Source: Cellvibrio sp. UBA7671 (GTDB lineage Bacteria > Pseudomonadota > Gammaproteobacteria > Pseudomonadales > Cellvibrionaceae). Taken from it: 64,000 nucleotides of DNA. This document shows, in pieces, positions 34,972 through 44,964 of this stretch. Under the pieces are notes generated by a model that worked only from the letters and a program-made list of their open reading frames with translations, did no database searches and was not told the DNA's origin. The position numbers and the translations under genes were made by a program. The stretch lies in the NCBI GenBank assembly GCA_002483145.1, contig DLHJ01000012.1, forward strand, positions 1 to 64,000. The letters run 5' to 3'. Position 1 is the stretch's first letter. Each line of letters opens with the position of its first letter.

Positions 34972-36534
34972 ATGTCCTCTCAAATCAAAATTATTGACCT
35001 CTTTGCCGGGCCTGGTGGTCTGGGCGAAGGCTTTTCTGCTTATAAAGATAAGAAAACGGGAAAACATCCATTTTCTATTGCTGTGTCTGTAGAGAAAGAA
35101 GCTAGTGCGCACCAAACATTGCAGTTGCGTTCATTCTTCAGAAAATTTCCTGATGGGCAGGTGCCTGACGAATACTATAAATATGTGAGTGGGCATCTTT
35201 CACGCAAAGCGCTTTTTGATGCTTTCCCGAAAGAGGCGAATGCAGCTAAAGAGGAAACACTTCATGAGCCACGCGCTTTAGGAGAGGACAACAAATATAT
35301 TCATGAACAAATAGAGTTCGCTTTGGCCAATCACAAGGGAAAGACAATTGTGATTGGTGGCCCACCATGCCAAGCCTATTCTCTTGTGGGGCGCGCAAGG
35401 AATATGGGTATTGTCGGTTATGAGGCCAAAAATGATCCCCGCCATTTTTTATATAAAGAATATTTGAATATCTTGTCGCGGGTTAACCCGGAAATATTCG
35501 TAATGGAAAATGTGAAAGGGATTCTTTCATCTACTGTAGATGGAGAAAAAATATTTCCTAAAATCCTGGATGATTTGAAGTGCCCCGGTAAAGCGATAAG
35601 CAAAAAAACTGGAAGCAAATATAGAATCTATTCCCTTGTGAAATCCGCAACAGACCCTGAAGATCCCGAGTACGAAGATTTTTCTGATTTCATTATTCGT
35701 GCAGAAGACTATGGGATTCCACAAGCTCGCCATAGAGTAATTCTTTTAGGTGTCAGAGAAGATATCAAAAATATTCCAAGTCAGCTGAGTACCAGTGATA
35801 AGGTAAATATTGAAAAAGTGATTGATGATCTTCCACCACTTAGAAGCGGTCTTTCAAAAGGTGGAGATAGCTACGAGAAGTGGCACGAAACCGTTGCCGA
35901 GATTGTAAAGAAATTGCCGTCCAAACTTAGAAAAAGCGAGCTCAAAGAGTTGGCTGGCAAAATCGCGCACTATTCTCCTGCAAGCATAGAGGTAGATCAT
36001 CGAGGCGGTCTGTCAATACCTGTAAGCCGTTCTGTTGTAAAAAGCATGCCCTCTGGCCTGAAGGATTGGTTTCACGATGCGCGATTAAAGTATGTTTTGA
36101 ATCACGAAACTCGCGGGCACATTGTTGAAGATTTGGAGCGGTATTATTTTTGCGCAAGTTTTGCGCGCGCATATCCTAATCGTGATAATCCTAACCCGAA
36201 ATCGCATGAGTTCCCGAAATTTCTGGCGCCCAACCATAAAAACTGGGAATCAGGAAAATTTTCTGATCGTTTTCGTGTGCAAGCGGAAGGGCGTTATGCC
36301 ACAACTATAACCAGCCACATTTCAAAAGATGGTCATTATTTTATTCATTATGATCCTTTGCAGTGTCGCAGCCTCACTGTTCGTGAAGCTGCGAGAATCC
36401 AAACCTTCCCCGATAATTACTTCTTTGAAGGGAATCGGACACAGCAATACGTTCAGGTTGGTAATGCTGTTCCGCCCTATCTTGCAAATAAAATATCAGA
36501 AATTGTTTATCAGCTAGCTAGGCAATTAGGATGA
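34972..36534 (+). CDS. DNA (cytosine-5) methyltransferase
   Basis: A 520-aa C5-cytosine methyltransferase. Motif I is DLFAGPGGLGEGF (9-21, SAM binding), motif IV PPCQ (131-134, nucleophile Cys133), motif VI ENV (179-181), motif VIII QARHRVILLG, and motifs IX-X are RIQTFPDNY and VGNAVPPYLA at the C-terminus. The stretch between motifs VIII and IX, which holds the target recognition domain, is long. No clear Shine-Dalgarno precedes the ATG. It ends 24 bp from the stop of the convergent AIPR gene. The probable role is self-marking for the opposing four-gene module; the recognition sequence is unknown. Confidence 0.96.
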   Translation: MSSQIKIIDLFAGPGGLGEGFSAYKDKKTGKHPFSIAVSVEKEASAHQTLQLRSFFRKFPDGQVPDEYYKYVSGHLSRKALFDAFPKEANAAKEETLHEPRALGEDNKYIHEQIEFALANHKGKTIVIGGPPCQAYSLVGRARNMGIVGYEAKNDPRHFLYKEYLNILSRVNPEIFVMENVKGILSSTVDGEKIFPKILDDLKCPGKAISKKTGSKYRIYSLVKSATDPEDPEYEDFSDFIIRAEDYGIPQARHRVILLGVREDIKNIPSQLSTSDKVNIEKVIDDLPPLRSGLSKGGDSYEKWHETVAEIVKKLPSKLRKSELKELAGKIAHYSPASIEVDHRGGLSIPVSRSVVKSMPSGLKDWFHDARLKYVLNHETRGHIVEDLERYYFCASFARAYPNRDNPNPKSHEFPKFLAPNHKNWESGKFSDRFRVQAEGRYATTITSHISKDGHYFIHYDPLQCRSLTVREAARIQTFPDNYFFEGNRTQQYVQVGNAVPPYLANKISEIVYQLARQLG

Positions 36535-36558
36535 ATAATATTTTGTCCGAGAAGTGGG

Positions 36559-38634
36559 CTATTTATAACCCTCCGCAACTAGCTGGTTATGAATTTGCCA
36601 AATTAAAAGGCATTGCTTTTCCGATGGCAACTTCAATGGTATGTGTGAAGCAACCTTCAACAAATCGAGCTGTTTAGGGATGAGTAAATTATTTTCTATG
36701 GCCCAAGTTCGCATTCGAGCCCACTCGCTGCCAGGAATACCTACCACCGAAATTTGTGCAGCAATGCTATTGTCCTCTTTCTGAGTATCACTGGCTTTTT
36801 TTAACTCATCTGTTACTTCACGAATATCTTGCAGTGAATTAAACATTTCTTTGGAGAGAGGGATGTTAAAATCTCTTATGTGATCCCAGCAAAGCTGCAT
36901 CTTTGCCCATTCAGTAACGTTATCTTTTGGGCGATCTTCATCTGTTAAAAGGACAAGCACATGCTTAGCAATAATTGCGATTTGATCCAGTACAAAACTA
37001 GAAACAGACTGTTTATCCCATATTGCACGCAAATCCATTTGCTTGCCAAGCGCTTGCTCTGAAATCATATTGTGTAGTTTGGCGAGTGTATAAGTTACTA
37101 TGTTTGCTCGATAGCCGCCCTGATACCATGCTTGCTTGCTGATTAATGCCTCAGTTTTACGAAACAATATGGCTAAGGCCACAATGTTTTTAAAATATTC
37201 TTCATTAAACTGAGATTCATCAGCAGCCCAATTCTTAGTAATAAGTTCAGAAAAATACAAGAAACTTTTTTGAGCACCTAAGCTAACCTTGTGTGGAAGC
37301 TCTTTCCAGGTATTTTGAAATTTAGCGATGTCTGTTTTTGTTAACATTTGTGCGCGCGGATTCTGATTTAAAAACTGCCTCTTCTGAGCCGGAGTTAATT
37401 TGGCTTGCTCATTTATATATTGCCCGCGTGCTCGTTCATAAAACCAATGGGTGCCATATTGAGTACCAATCACAGGAGATGTAAATATTCTGCGCGAGAA
37501 CTCTTCTAATCGAATATGGTAAGGATGGTTAGCAAAAAAATCAGCGTCACTTACTTTATTTTGACTATTAGCGTAACGCGCTATTTCTGGTATTAACTCA
37601 CCCGCTTTTTCAGAGGGTAAAACGGAGAGTTTCATCTGAACCATTACTAGAGTTAAGTCCATGGCATCCTTTTTCCCTGCCGATCCTCTTGCTGCAATTG
37701 CTAAAGATGCAGTGGTTTGACCGCCATTGACGATTTGCAAGTTTTTAGCACTTACAATTTTCAACCCAGATTCGGTTTTTTCAATCTCAACATCCTCCGC
37801 TGTTGCAGCGATACCATTATTATAAGCAAAAAACATTTCTGGCTGATTGCGAATGGTGACCTGAATTTTGGCGTTAACCTTGCCCTTTGTACTTAGGAAA
37901 GTTCGAACATTTCCCTCTAGCAACCTACTACCATATTTTTCATAAACTTGAGCTAAGCTGATACCAGGAATCATACATAGGTATGCTTGATATTCACCCT
38001 TTGATTCGGCTGCTTTAAGGCAGGGTAGCCCTCCACCAAACTCATTAAAATCTACTATTAGTTCATCACGGCCCGTCGCTGATATATATGCGGTATGAAA
38101 TCTCGAAATATCCCATATGTGAAATTCCGTTCCCACGCCATTTAAGTGTTCCTCAGGCCAGTCCTTTGCTCTGGTTTTTAATAGTCCATCACTCGCCAAA
38201 TAGAAACGGTATTTCGTAATCTTTGAATGTAGATCCATTAGGTCACACGCGAAACCATACGCTGGCTGACTTTCTTCTATTGAACCATCAGACAACTTAC
38301 CTTTTAACGCCTCCTCAACAAATGCGCGCAACATTCCAAATGCTTTTGTTACATCAGCTGTATTAAAAGTAGGCGCATCATCCTCGTTTGAATAATCTAC
38401 AATCAAAAGCGCTAGACTGTTATCTGCTTCATCAAAAGAATAGCCGTCTAGTTTTAACTTTGTTCGGCCTATAACTCCTTCAAACCTGCAAATCTCAAAA
38501 TCACTAAACTCTTCGGCATCTGAAAGACGCTGCCCTACATCTTCAACAAATTCAACACGATTAAAATCGAGGTTCGTTTCTGCCCGCACCCTGACATTTT
38601 CTAACAAATCTTTTCTGAATTCTTCAAGAGTCAT
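36559..38634 (-). CDS. AIPR family protein (abortive infection phage resistance)
   Basis: A 691-aa AIPR-domain protein. The hallmark core is seen near residues 230-310: YGSRLLEGNVRTFLS, then NPEMFFAYNNGIAATA-like and IVNGGQTTASL segments. GAGGGA gives a good ribosome binding site, and the gene begins 9 bp after the DUF4420 stop as the last gene of the GHKL-Z1-DUF4420-AIPR operon. AIPR proteins were grouped with phage resistance and restriction-modification loci; their biochemical activity is uncertain. In this context it is a probable effector or sensor. Confidence 0.9.
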   Translation of the reverse strand: MTLEEFRKDLLENVRVRAETNLDFNRVEFVEDVGQRLSDAEEFSDFEICRFEGVIGRTKLKLDGYSFDEADNSLALLIVDYSNEDDAPTFNTADVTKAFGMLRAFVEEALKGKLSDGSIEESQPAYGFACDLMDLHSKITKYRFYLASDGLLKTRAKDWPEEHLNGVGTEFHIWDISRFHTAYISATGRDELIVDFNEFGGGLPCLKAAESKGEYQAYLCMIPGISLAQVYEKYGSRLLEGNVRTFLSTKGKVNAKIQVTIRNQPEMFFAYNNGIAATAEDVEIEKTESGLKIVSAKNLQIVNGGQTTASLAIAARGSAGKKDAMDLTLVMVQMKLSVLPSEKAGELIPEIARYANSQNKVSDADFFANHPYHIRLEEFSRRIFTSPVIGTQYGTHWFYERARGQYINEQAKLTPAQKRQFLNQNPRAQMLTKTDIAKFQNTWKELPHKVSLGAQKSFLYFSELITKNWAADESQFNEEYFKNIVALAILFRKTEALISKQAWYQGGYRANIVTYTLAKLHNMISEQALGKQMDLRAIWDKQSVSSFVLDQIAIIAKHVLVLLTDEDRPKDNVTEWAKMQLCWDHIRDFNIPLSKEMFNSLQDIREVTDELKKASDTQKEDNSIAAQISVVGIPGSEWARMRTWAIENNLLIPKQLDLLKVASHIPLKLPSEKQCLLIWQIHNQLVAEGYK

Positions 38635-38643
38635 TTTGGTCCC

Positions 38644-39615
38644 TCAATTATCATCGGTTGGTTTTATTTGATACTTTTCACAATCTGAAATATTAATCTC
38701 ATATCTTACGTTAGAAATTCCGGTGGGTAACATTGCACTGGTTATACAAGGGAATCCTTCAGAGACCTCGTACTTAGCGACATTGTTGACTTTATACTTA
38801 AAGTCATCGTATTCACTTCTTGGCATATAGCCGGTACAACTTAATCTTTCCTCGAACAAATCGCATGCATCAATATCGTGTTGTAATGAAGATTTTATTT
38901 CTTCCACTAAACTATTAAGTGAAAATGAATTAGCTTCATCCAAACTATAGGTTTGGAAAAGCTCAATAATCACTAAGTAAATCGGCGATTTGCAAATTTG
39001 TAACTGAAGCTCAGAGGAAATGAAAACATTCTTGGCCGCAGGCCTAATTGTTTTTATTTCCCAAGAACATTCGTCAGTCTGAAAATCCTGAGGTGCGTCA
39101 AAAGGGCCAACCCATGACTTTAGTGCGGCATTTACTCCCAAATCCGTAAACAATTTTTTCAAAAAAATTAATTCTCCCCATAATCCTCTTACTTCATTCT
39201 CGCTTAATAAATTTAAACTATCACGTTTCAGTAATAGTCTCCAATAAGACAGCCGGCGTAAAATCGCCAATAAAGCGTCTTCTTCCGAACCGAAAAATTT
39301 TTTTGAAAAACCGATTAAATCAGCACAAAAAAGAGAAAACATTGGTTCTAGAGTGGGATTCTCCAGTGTCAATACGAACGCCCAAGTCTCATCTTCACGT
39401 GAATAGGATTTAATTTTAATTACCCTCATACTTTTAACAGTAGGTGGGCGAGATTTCACTACAAGCATTAGGACTCTATGGTTTTCAACACTCTTACCTA
39501 TATAAAATCTTAAAGGATGAGTCTTATCAAATAATTGAAATACAGAATCCTCAATGCCCAAAGGAAATGAATCCCACCTATTAGATAAATCTTCATGCAC
39601 AGGATTCATCCTCAT
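38644..39615 (-). CDS. PD-(D/E)XK motif protein (DUF4420)
   Basis: A 323-aa predicted restriction-like nuclease. The N-terminal helix carries RGLWGELIFLKKL, which holds the family glutamate. The SWEIKT segment supplies the E-x-K of a PD-(D/E)XK active site, after the GPFDAPQDFQ region that should hold the preceding Asp. It overlaps the Z1 gene by 23 nt, so the two are co-translated. It is the best candidate for the DNA-cutting subunit of the island. Confidence 0.85.
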   Translation of the reverse strand: MRMNPVHEDLSNRWDSFPLGIEDSVFQLFDKTHPLRFYIGKSVENHRVLMLVVKSRPPTVKSMRVIKIKSYSREDETWAFVLTLENPTLEPMFSLFCADLIGFSKKFFGSEEDALLAILRRLSYWRLLLKRDSLNLLSENEVRGLWGELIFLKKLFTDLGVNAALKSWVGPFDAPQDFQTDECSWEIKTIRPAAKNVFISSELQLQICKSPIYLVIIELFQTYSLDEANSFSLNSLVEEIKSSLQHDIDACDLFEERLSCTGYMPRSEYDDFKYKVNNVAKYEVSEGFPCITSAMLPTGISNVRYEINISDCEKYQIKPTDDN

Positions 39616-42355
39616 CTAACTCCTCATCCTCTATAGGATCGTACTCAACTTCGTTTGGCAGTAAGTTACGCAATTCAACCAGATTAATTCTATAGGTGAA
39701 ATTTTCACCTCCATTTTTCAGGGCTGGAAATATTAAACCTACAGCAACCATAAACTTACATCTTTCAGGAAGAGGCACGGCTTGGTCACTTCCCTTTTCA
39801 TAGGGTTCTAATAGATACAATAGAAGCAGTGGTTTTTTCCGCTGTTTCCGATATGCTTTTCCTGAAATGGTTTTTTCTTTATTTTCTGGTTCTGATCTAA
39901 ATTCCGTTTCAGCGATTCCAATATCAGTGACAGATAACCCTATTTTTTCATGAGAGCTGTCACCTAAACGTCGCTTGCTACCACCCACCAAATATGATCG
40001 TGATATAGAGTCCAGCGTTACTTGTCTTTGTAATGCGTTGATAGAAAAACCACCCAAAAACTCTTGAAAATCAACTTGACCGCGTGGAAATGCAATATCC
40101 CAATAGTCAAGAATGTCTTCTCCTGATTTTCTTATAAAATTAGCAATTACTTTGGAAGGAAATCTAGTATCAAGTGGATGAGATAAATATCGTTCCAAAA
40201 AATCGGCAACAATATTTTTTGGAATTTCCTTCCAAAAAGGAAATTTTTCATCATCACGATTATTTGAATGTACTTCAATCAATTGTTGAGTTAAGTTCTC
40301 TGTTACAACGTAATTCCTAAGAATTACATCTGCCTCAGATGACAAACGTGTAGTTTCTTTCAGTTCATTACTAATATTAATTGAACCAGTTATTTCTTCA
40401 GAATCACGCATTTTATTTCTTGCAGTAATTAATAACGCTTCTGGGTGAGCGCGAACTCTCAATCCCACGTCTACGGGCTTAAGTCTTGAGTTTTGCATTT
40501 GGCGAATTGCATCTCTAAGCTCATCCGCAGCTATAGCAATATACGAGTACCAATCACTTGATGTATCTGAAATCCATATTCTAAATAGATCTTCGTATCC
40601 GGTACGATATCCAAACCATCTTCCCATTTGTAATAAGGCATCATACATTTGTGTTCTTCGATAAAAGTAACTAACACAAAGCCCTTCTAGAGTTATTCCT
40701 CTCGCAAGACTATTACCACCCACTGCAATGACTCTAAGTCCACTTTCTCCGTAAATTGAATAGTCTAAACTTGCGGCTCCCGATTTTTGATTTACAGTGC
40801 GCATTTGAATTGACAAAGATGAAGCCGCTAAAGTCGATTTCACATCATCCCAAGAAACCCCGGCGCCAGCATATTCTTTTAAATAAATGCTATGTAATGC
40901 GAGCATCGTAGAATTTTTTTGTGAATCTGTATCACTAAGCATGGAGTAATGTCTAATGTCTTCTTGTATTCTTCGCAAAATTCCATCAAGAATGTCTGCT
41001 ACTTGATTTTGAATATTCGTATAGTGCGTAATATTGACAAGCATAGATCTATGTTTCGGTGAGTTGCTTCGTAAATCCATAATCGCATTTACAACCACAA
41101 AACAATGCATAGCGATAATCAATGAATTCGGAACCTCAGTTATAACGCCATCGGCCCCTACCCCTTTACTGGTATTGTTGTCATTACTCACTTCGCCAAA
41201 AATGGCTTCGGCATCATCAATACTTTTCAAATGTTTCGGATTTGACTCTTCGCCGAAAATTTTGGTCGCGCCAAAATAATTTGTAGGAGCATCAAGTGTA
41301 TAAATAAAATCACGAGGAAATAGGTCATCCCCTAACATGTCGTTTGTTGTGTCAGGATTAATAAATACATTAGCGAATGGTGTTGCAGTAAATCCAATAT
41401 AACTTGAGCGAGGAAAGACATTTAATAAATTCCTTATGCTCGCATTAATTGCAGTAGCTTTTTTGGGATTGGTGTTGACAGAAGCATTGTCTGCTTCATC
41501 GTCAATTAGCAAAAGAGGGAGATTTATCTTGCCTGCATTATTGGCATTATATGTCGTTAGCCAATTTGTAAGGTTTTCCAATATTCGTTTGTTTTTCTTA
41601 ACGACTAACAATACGGGATCACTATAGTTTTTTAATTTAAAGCCGAGCTGATTCGCTGTAACTTCTTTGAAATCAGACATGGTAGATGTGAAAACACCAG
41701 CATCTCTATCAGGATTAATCAGCCCCACCCCAACAAGCCTACGCTGACGTGTACGATTAACAATCCCCGCACTTTCTAACCCTACAAAACCAGAATCTAA
41801 TCGTTCCTGTGTTTGACGACGCAAGCTTTCTAAAGTACCTGTAAGTAGAATGACGAGCTTATATCCTGCATCAGCAGCCTTACAAATTAGTCCAGTATAA
41901 TTAGAAGTTTTACCGGATTGCACATCTCCCATAACCAATCCGCGCTTGGACCATCCTGATTCATTGAATGGATCACCAACTCGATCCAGAATCTGATCCG
42001 TTACTTTATCAAGGGAATCGACTACTGGATGCGGCCATCCCTGACGAAGCAAATCACTTTTATATCGTCCCCAATAAAAAGGATCTATTTCGGCTTTCCT
42101 CGCCAGAAGCCAAGGAGTCGAATTGTCCTCCACGCAACTCCCTAAACCCATGTAAATAGTTAGACTTTCATGCAAACGCATTATTATCTGATCGTACTCG
42201 TCATCCGTTATCCAATAATTAGGAATGACACGTAATGCACTAGCGAGTGTTACAATTTCACTTTCCATTGGAATTTTATTTTTGAAATATATACGAATGT
42301 TTTCTTCCAGCTTTACCCCATTTTCGGACAATTCGGTTATTTTTTTATTCTTCAT
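39593..42355 (-). CDS. Z1 domain superfamily II helicase/translocase
   Basis: A 920-aa protein. SF2 motor motifs are Walker A GDVQSGKT (143-150), Walker B LLLIDDEADN, motif III GFTATPFAN, and a motif VI-like QMGRWFGYR. The C-terminal part contains the Z1 domain. It likely moves along or remodels DNA and couples recognition to cleavage. Its end overlaps DUF4420 by 23 nt and its start overlaps the GHKL gene by 11 nt, indicating a single stoichiometric module. Confidence 0.9.
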   Translation of the reverse strand: MKNKKITELSENGVKLEENIRIYFKNKIPMESEIVTLASALRVIPNYWITDDEYDQIIMRLHESLTIYMGLGSCVEDNSTPWLLARKAEIDPFYWGRYKSDLLRQGWPHPVVDSLDKVTDQILDRVGDPFNESGWSKRGLVMGDVQSGKTSNYTGLICKAADAGYKLVILLTGTLESLRRQTQERLDSGFVGLESAGIVNRTRQRRLVGVGLINPDRDAGVFTSTMSDFKEVTANQLGFKLKNYSDPVLLVVKKNKRILENLTNWLTTYNANNAGKINLPLLLIDDEADNASVNTNPKKATAINASIRNLLNVFPRSSYIGFTATPFANVFINPDTTNDMLGDDLFPRDFIYTLDAPTNYFGATKIFGEESNPKHLKSIDDAEAIFGEVSNDNNTSKGVGADGVITEVPNSLIIAMHCFVVVNAIMDLRSNSPKHRSMLVNITHYTNIQNQVADILDGILRRIQEDIRHYSMLSDTDSQKNSTMLALHSIYLKEYAGAGVSWDDVKSTLAASSLSIQMRTVNQKSGAASLDYSIYGESGLRVIAVGGNSLARGITLEGLCVSYFYRRTQMYDALLQMGRWFGYRTGYEDLFRIWISDTSSDWYSYIAIAADELRDAIRQMQNSRLKPVDVGLRVRAHPEALLITARNKMRDSEEITGSINISNELKETTRLSSEADVILRNYVVTENLTQQLIEVHSNNRDDEKFPFWKEIPKNIVADFLERYLSHPLDTRFPSKVIANFIRKSGEDILDYWDIAFPRGQVDFQEFLGGFSINALQRQVTLDSISRSYLVGGSKRRLGDSSHEKIGLSVTDIGIAETEFRSEPENKEKTISGKAYRKQRKKPLLLLYLLEPYEKGSDQAVPLPERCKFMVAVGLIFPALKNGGENFTYRINLVELRNLLPNEVEYDPIEDEELDEDESCA

Positions 42356-43826
42356 TACTCTCTATCTCCTTTACGATTTTTCTAGTGATTTCGAGATTTT
42401 TATTAAACGGTTCTATTAAGTGGAGGCTAGCTAAAAAATTAGCTCTGAACTCTTTATCCATTCCAGATAATGAGAATAAACTTTTTGCCATGTCTCGCAA
42501 TCGATTCTCTATATTTTCCTCATTTGGTGTTGCACGTACGTCTGACGCCATTCTTGAATATAGAGCTTCGGATGGAAAAGTACTTTCAATTGCATTTAGC
42601 ACACTATCAAATGAATGCTGTTGATTTTTTATAAGCGTACGGTAAAAACTTTTTATTATTGGGTGATCTCTATTAATGTCAAATCTAACACCATCTCTAT
42701 TAAGTACCTCGTGCCAGCCAGGCATTACATCGCCTTTTTCTATATTACGTCCACGAAAAACTATTGTTCGCCCACTTACATGTCTTATTCGCTCAATAGT
42801 TCTTCGTAAATTTGCGCGAACGATTTCTGGAGGAAAGGCTGCGGATTTTTTTACATCTAAAGTCCATAAATGATCCAGCGTATTGGGTATATCAACTCGA
42901 ATACGAGCCAATTTGCTCAATTCATCTTTTCTAGCAAGTCGAAACCAGGTACCCCAAATTATTAGTCGACGATTACGATAGATATAAAAACCTTGCAAAC
43001 TACGTAATCCTAAATTCCCTCCCGCCTGATCGACTTCTGACTGACTAAGCTTACTTGCATGCGGAAGGATAAATGGCTTAACTACAACTTTATGGCCTTC
43101 AACCTTAAAGCTATCTTCATCGAGATGCTGTGTAGCCGTATGATCAGAAAGAAAAGGATCTATAGATGGTAAAGCAAGATTATTTATTGAAATTGAAATG
43201 CGAGAGCGACCATGTTCAGAGCTAATAAACCTGTGGAAAACCAATGCCAAGTGGTTTCGAGCAATATCCATTTGCTCTCCCATTGCAGACTCCAGAGAAC
43301 TTTCGCCTGCGGCCAACCTATCGAGCTGCTGCCAATGCACTATTGTTCCTGTTCCCCATGCTTGTAAGTCTGCTACGTGAGGCATTTTGAAAATCTCATT
43401 TTCCTCTAGTTCTAACATGACCCAAGCTTTCTTCGTCAATATGACATCCAAGTCCCAACAAAAAGCAGCTAGCGAACCGTTTTTCATCAAGGAAATAACA
43501 GTCATTCGTCGGCATTGTGAAAGGGATGATGTTTTCAGCCCTAACCCATAGCGACCAAGATCATCAATATCGCGAATTTGGAGTGGATTGGTGCTGCCGT
43601 GTCGCATAGCATTCGCTAAGGTTTCTCTGGACATTCCAATACCGTTATCGACAACCGCAATATATGGGTCATCGTCATATGGTCGAAATTCTATTTTTAT
43701 CTGCTTTGCTTTAGCTGAAATACTATTATCAATTAGATCTGCTAATGCGGACTCTAAGGAATAACCTATTGATCGCATGGACTCGAGTAGAGACGAAGCG
43801 TGAGGTGGGTTTTCGATTTCTTTCAT
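42345..43826 (-). CDS. GHKL ATPase, MORC/MutL-like
   Basis: A 493-aa protein with a complete GHKL ATP-binding fold at the N-terminus: N box ALADLIDNSISA (27-38), G1 DNGIGM (60-65), G2 GRYGLGLKTSS (91-101). An S5-like transducer region and a C-terminal helical part follow. It is closer to the prokaryotic MORC-like ATPases than to MutL itself, since it has no endonuclease or MLH-type C-terminal motifs that I can see. It is the first gene of the four-gene operon. ATP-driven dimer clamping on DNA is the family mechanism and the likely role here. Confidence 0.88.
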   Translation of the reverse strand: MKEIENPPHASSLLESMRSIGYSLESALADLIDNSISAKAKQIKIEFRPYDDDPYIAVVDNGIGMSRETLANAMRHGSTNPLQIRDIDDLGRYGLGLKTSSLSQCRRMTVISLMKNGSLAAFCWDLDVILTKKAWVMLELEENEIFKMPHVADLQAWGTGTIVHWQQLDRLAAGESSLESAMGEQMDIARNHLALVFHRFISSEHGRSRISISINNLALPSIDPFLSDHTATQHLDEDSFKVEGHKVVVKPFILPHASKLSQSEVDQAGGNLGLRSLQGFYIYRNRRLIIWGTWFRLARKDELSKLARIRVDIPNTLDHLWTLDVKKSAAFPPEIVRANLRRTIERIRHVSGRTIVFRGRNIEKGDVMPGWHEVLNRDGVRFDINRDHPIIKSFYRTLIKNQQHSFDSVLNAIESTFPSEALYSRMASDVRATPNEENIENRLRDMAKSLFSLSGMDKEFRANFLASLHLIEPFNKNLEITRKIVKEIESNEE

Positions 43827-44141
43827 CTGTCATCCAACTGACTATAAATTTTTAATTAGGTAAGCGCGTCCGAATTAGTCACGTTCGCATTCCTCATGGA
43901 GGCTTTTTCATTTGGTTGAATATTCATTATTCTTATATTCCATCGCTCCTTTTAGGCAACGATTCTCTACTATAGCCGAAGATTTGTGAAATACATCGCA
44001 TTACATGAGGGGAATTTGTAAGCCAAAAGCCATTGCTTTTTAAGTCATAACGGGAGGGATTGGTTTGAAAACTACTGGATTTGTATAGTCTGCCTATACA
44101 AATCCACCAAAACTTAAACCATCTAATAATTCCCTCCCCAT
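43827..44141. other. Upstream region of the defence operon; island edge
   Basis: No supported gene in 315 bp. It should contain the GHKL operon promoter, which I cannot place. It holds the strong inverted repeat at 44077-44105. Confidence 0.4.
44077..44105. repeat. Perfect 12-bp inverted repeat
   Basis: GGATTTGTATAG and CTATACAAATCC separated by TCTGC. It lies 37 bp after the DUF924 stop, so it could end that transcript, but no T tract follows on the minus strand. An operator or an insertion scar at the island boundary are alternatives. Confidence 0.5.
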
Positions 44142-44678
44142 CTAAAACCCCGACCCCGGCTCCTTCAAAAACTCAATCTCCTCCTGCGTTGATTCCCTGC
44201 CAAGAATCTCATTGCGATGCGGATAGCGGCCAAATCGGTTAATGATGGTTTGGTGTCGAAGCTCAAAATCCAGATTATTTTCCATCCCCGGTGCGCTAAA
44301 TAACATCACGGCTACTTTATGGATTTCTGCGGATTCGCTGTGCATAAACGGCAGGTAGAGAAAACTGCGTTCCGTGGGAGACAAGGCTTTATCGGCGTCT
44401 ACGGCCAGTGCTTCTTGCGCGAGTGCCAAGGCTAATGAGTCATTGGCGAAGGCTTGGGGAGTATCGCGGAAGATATTGCGGGAGAATTGGTCGAGGATAA
44501 TGATTTCTGCCAGGCGCCCTTTTGCGGCCATGCGCCAATCAAATAATTCGCAGCGAGTTGCTTGGTTATGAATAGCGGAAAAGCGTTGTTTAATTTGCTC
44601 GTCCAACTTTTCATCTTTTGCCCACCATTGCGCCGGGGTGAGTTCGTTAAACCAGAAATTGAGAATGTCTTCGTACAT
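44142..44678 (-). CDS. DUF924 family protein
   Basis: A 178-aa all-helical protein. Typical DUF924 features are FWFNELTPAQWWAKDEKLD at the N-terminus, LAEIIILDQFSRNIFR in the middle and LPFMHSE. The fold is TPR-like; function unknown. It stands alone just outside the defence island. Confidence 0.9.
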   Translation of the reverse strand: MYEDILNFWFNELTPAQWWAKDEKLDEQIKQRFSAIHNQATRCELFDWRMAAKGRLAEIIILDQFSRNIFRDTPQAFANDSLALALAQEALAVDADKALSPTERSFLYLPFMHSESAEIHKVAVMLFSAPGMENNLDFELRHQTIINRFGRYPHRNEILGRESTQEEIEFLKEPGSGF

Positions 44679-44792
44679 ATCTATTTCCCTCTAATGAAAA
44701 CGGCAGATTACCTTGATTTTAGGGGGACTTCAGTGGGGTGAGCCCTATGTAGGGGAAATTAAGAATCTGAGCTCACTAAATACGGAGGTTGT

Positions 44793-44930
44793 TTGCCAAT
44801 TATTGTGAATCTGGATGTGGTGCTTGCACAGCGAAAAATGCGTTTGAATAGATTAGCCGAGTTAGTAGAGATCACCCCGCAAAATTATTGGTGCTCACAA
44901 CGGGTAAAGCGAATCCAAAGAGGCGGGTGA
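44793..44930 (+). pseudogene. Truncated, frameshifted small XRE (YozG-type) regulator
   Basis: The reading begins LPIIVNLDVVLAQRKMRLN, matching the common small HTH proteins that start PIIVNLDVMLAKRKM. GGAGG sits 4 nt before a TTG. After ITPQN the frame runs into unrelated sequence, while the next frame continues LLVLTTGKANPKR, which matches the expected LSILKTGKAKAIR. This means a one-base frameshift near 44883. The C-terminal third is absent as well. It is a dead copy. Confidence 0.65.
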
Positions 44931-44964
44931 GATGAGCACACCCGCCTGATTGAATCCTGACGAT

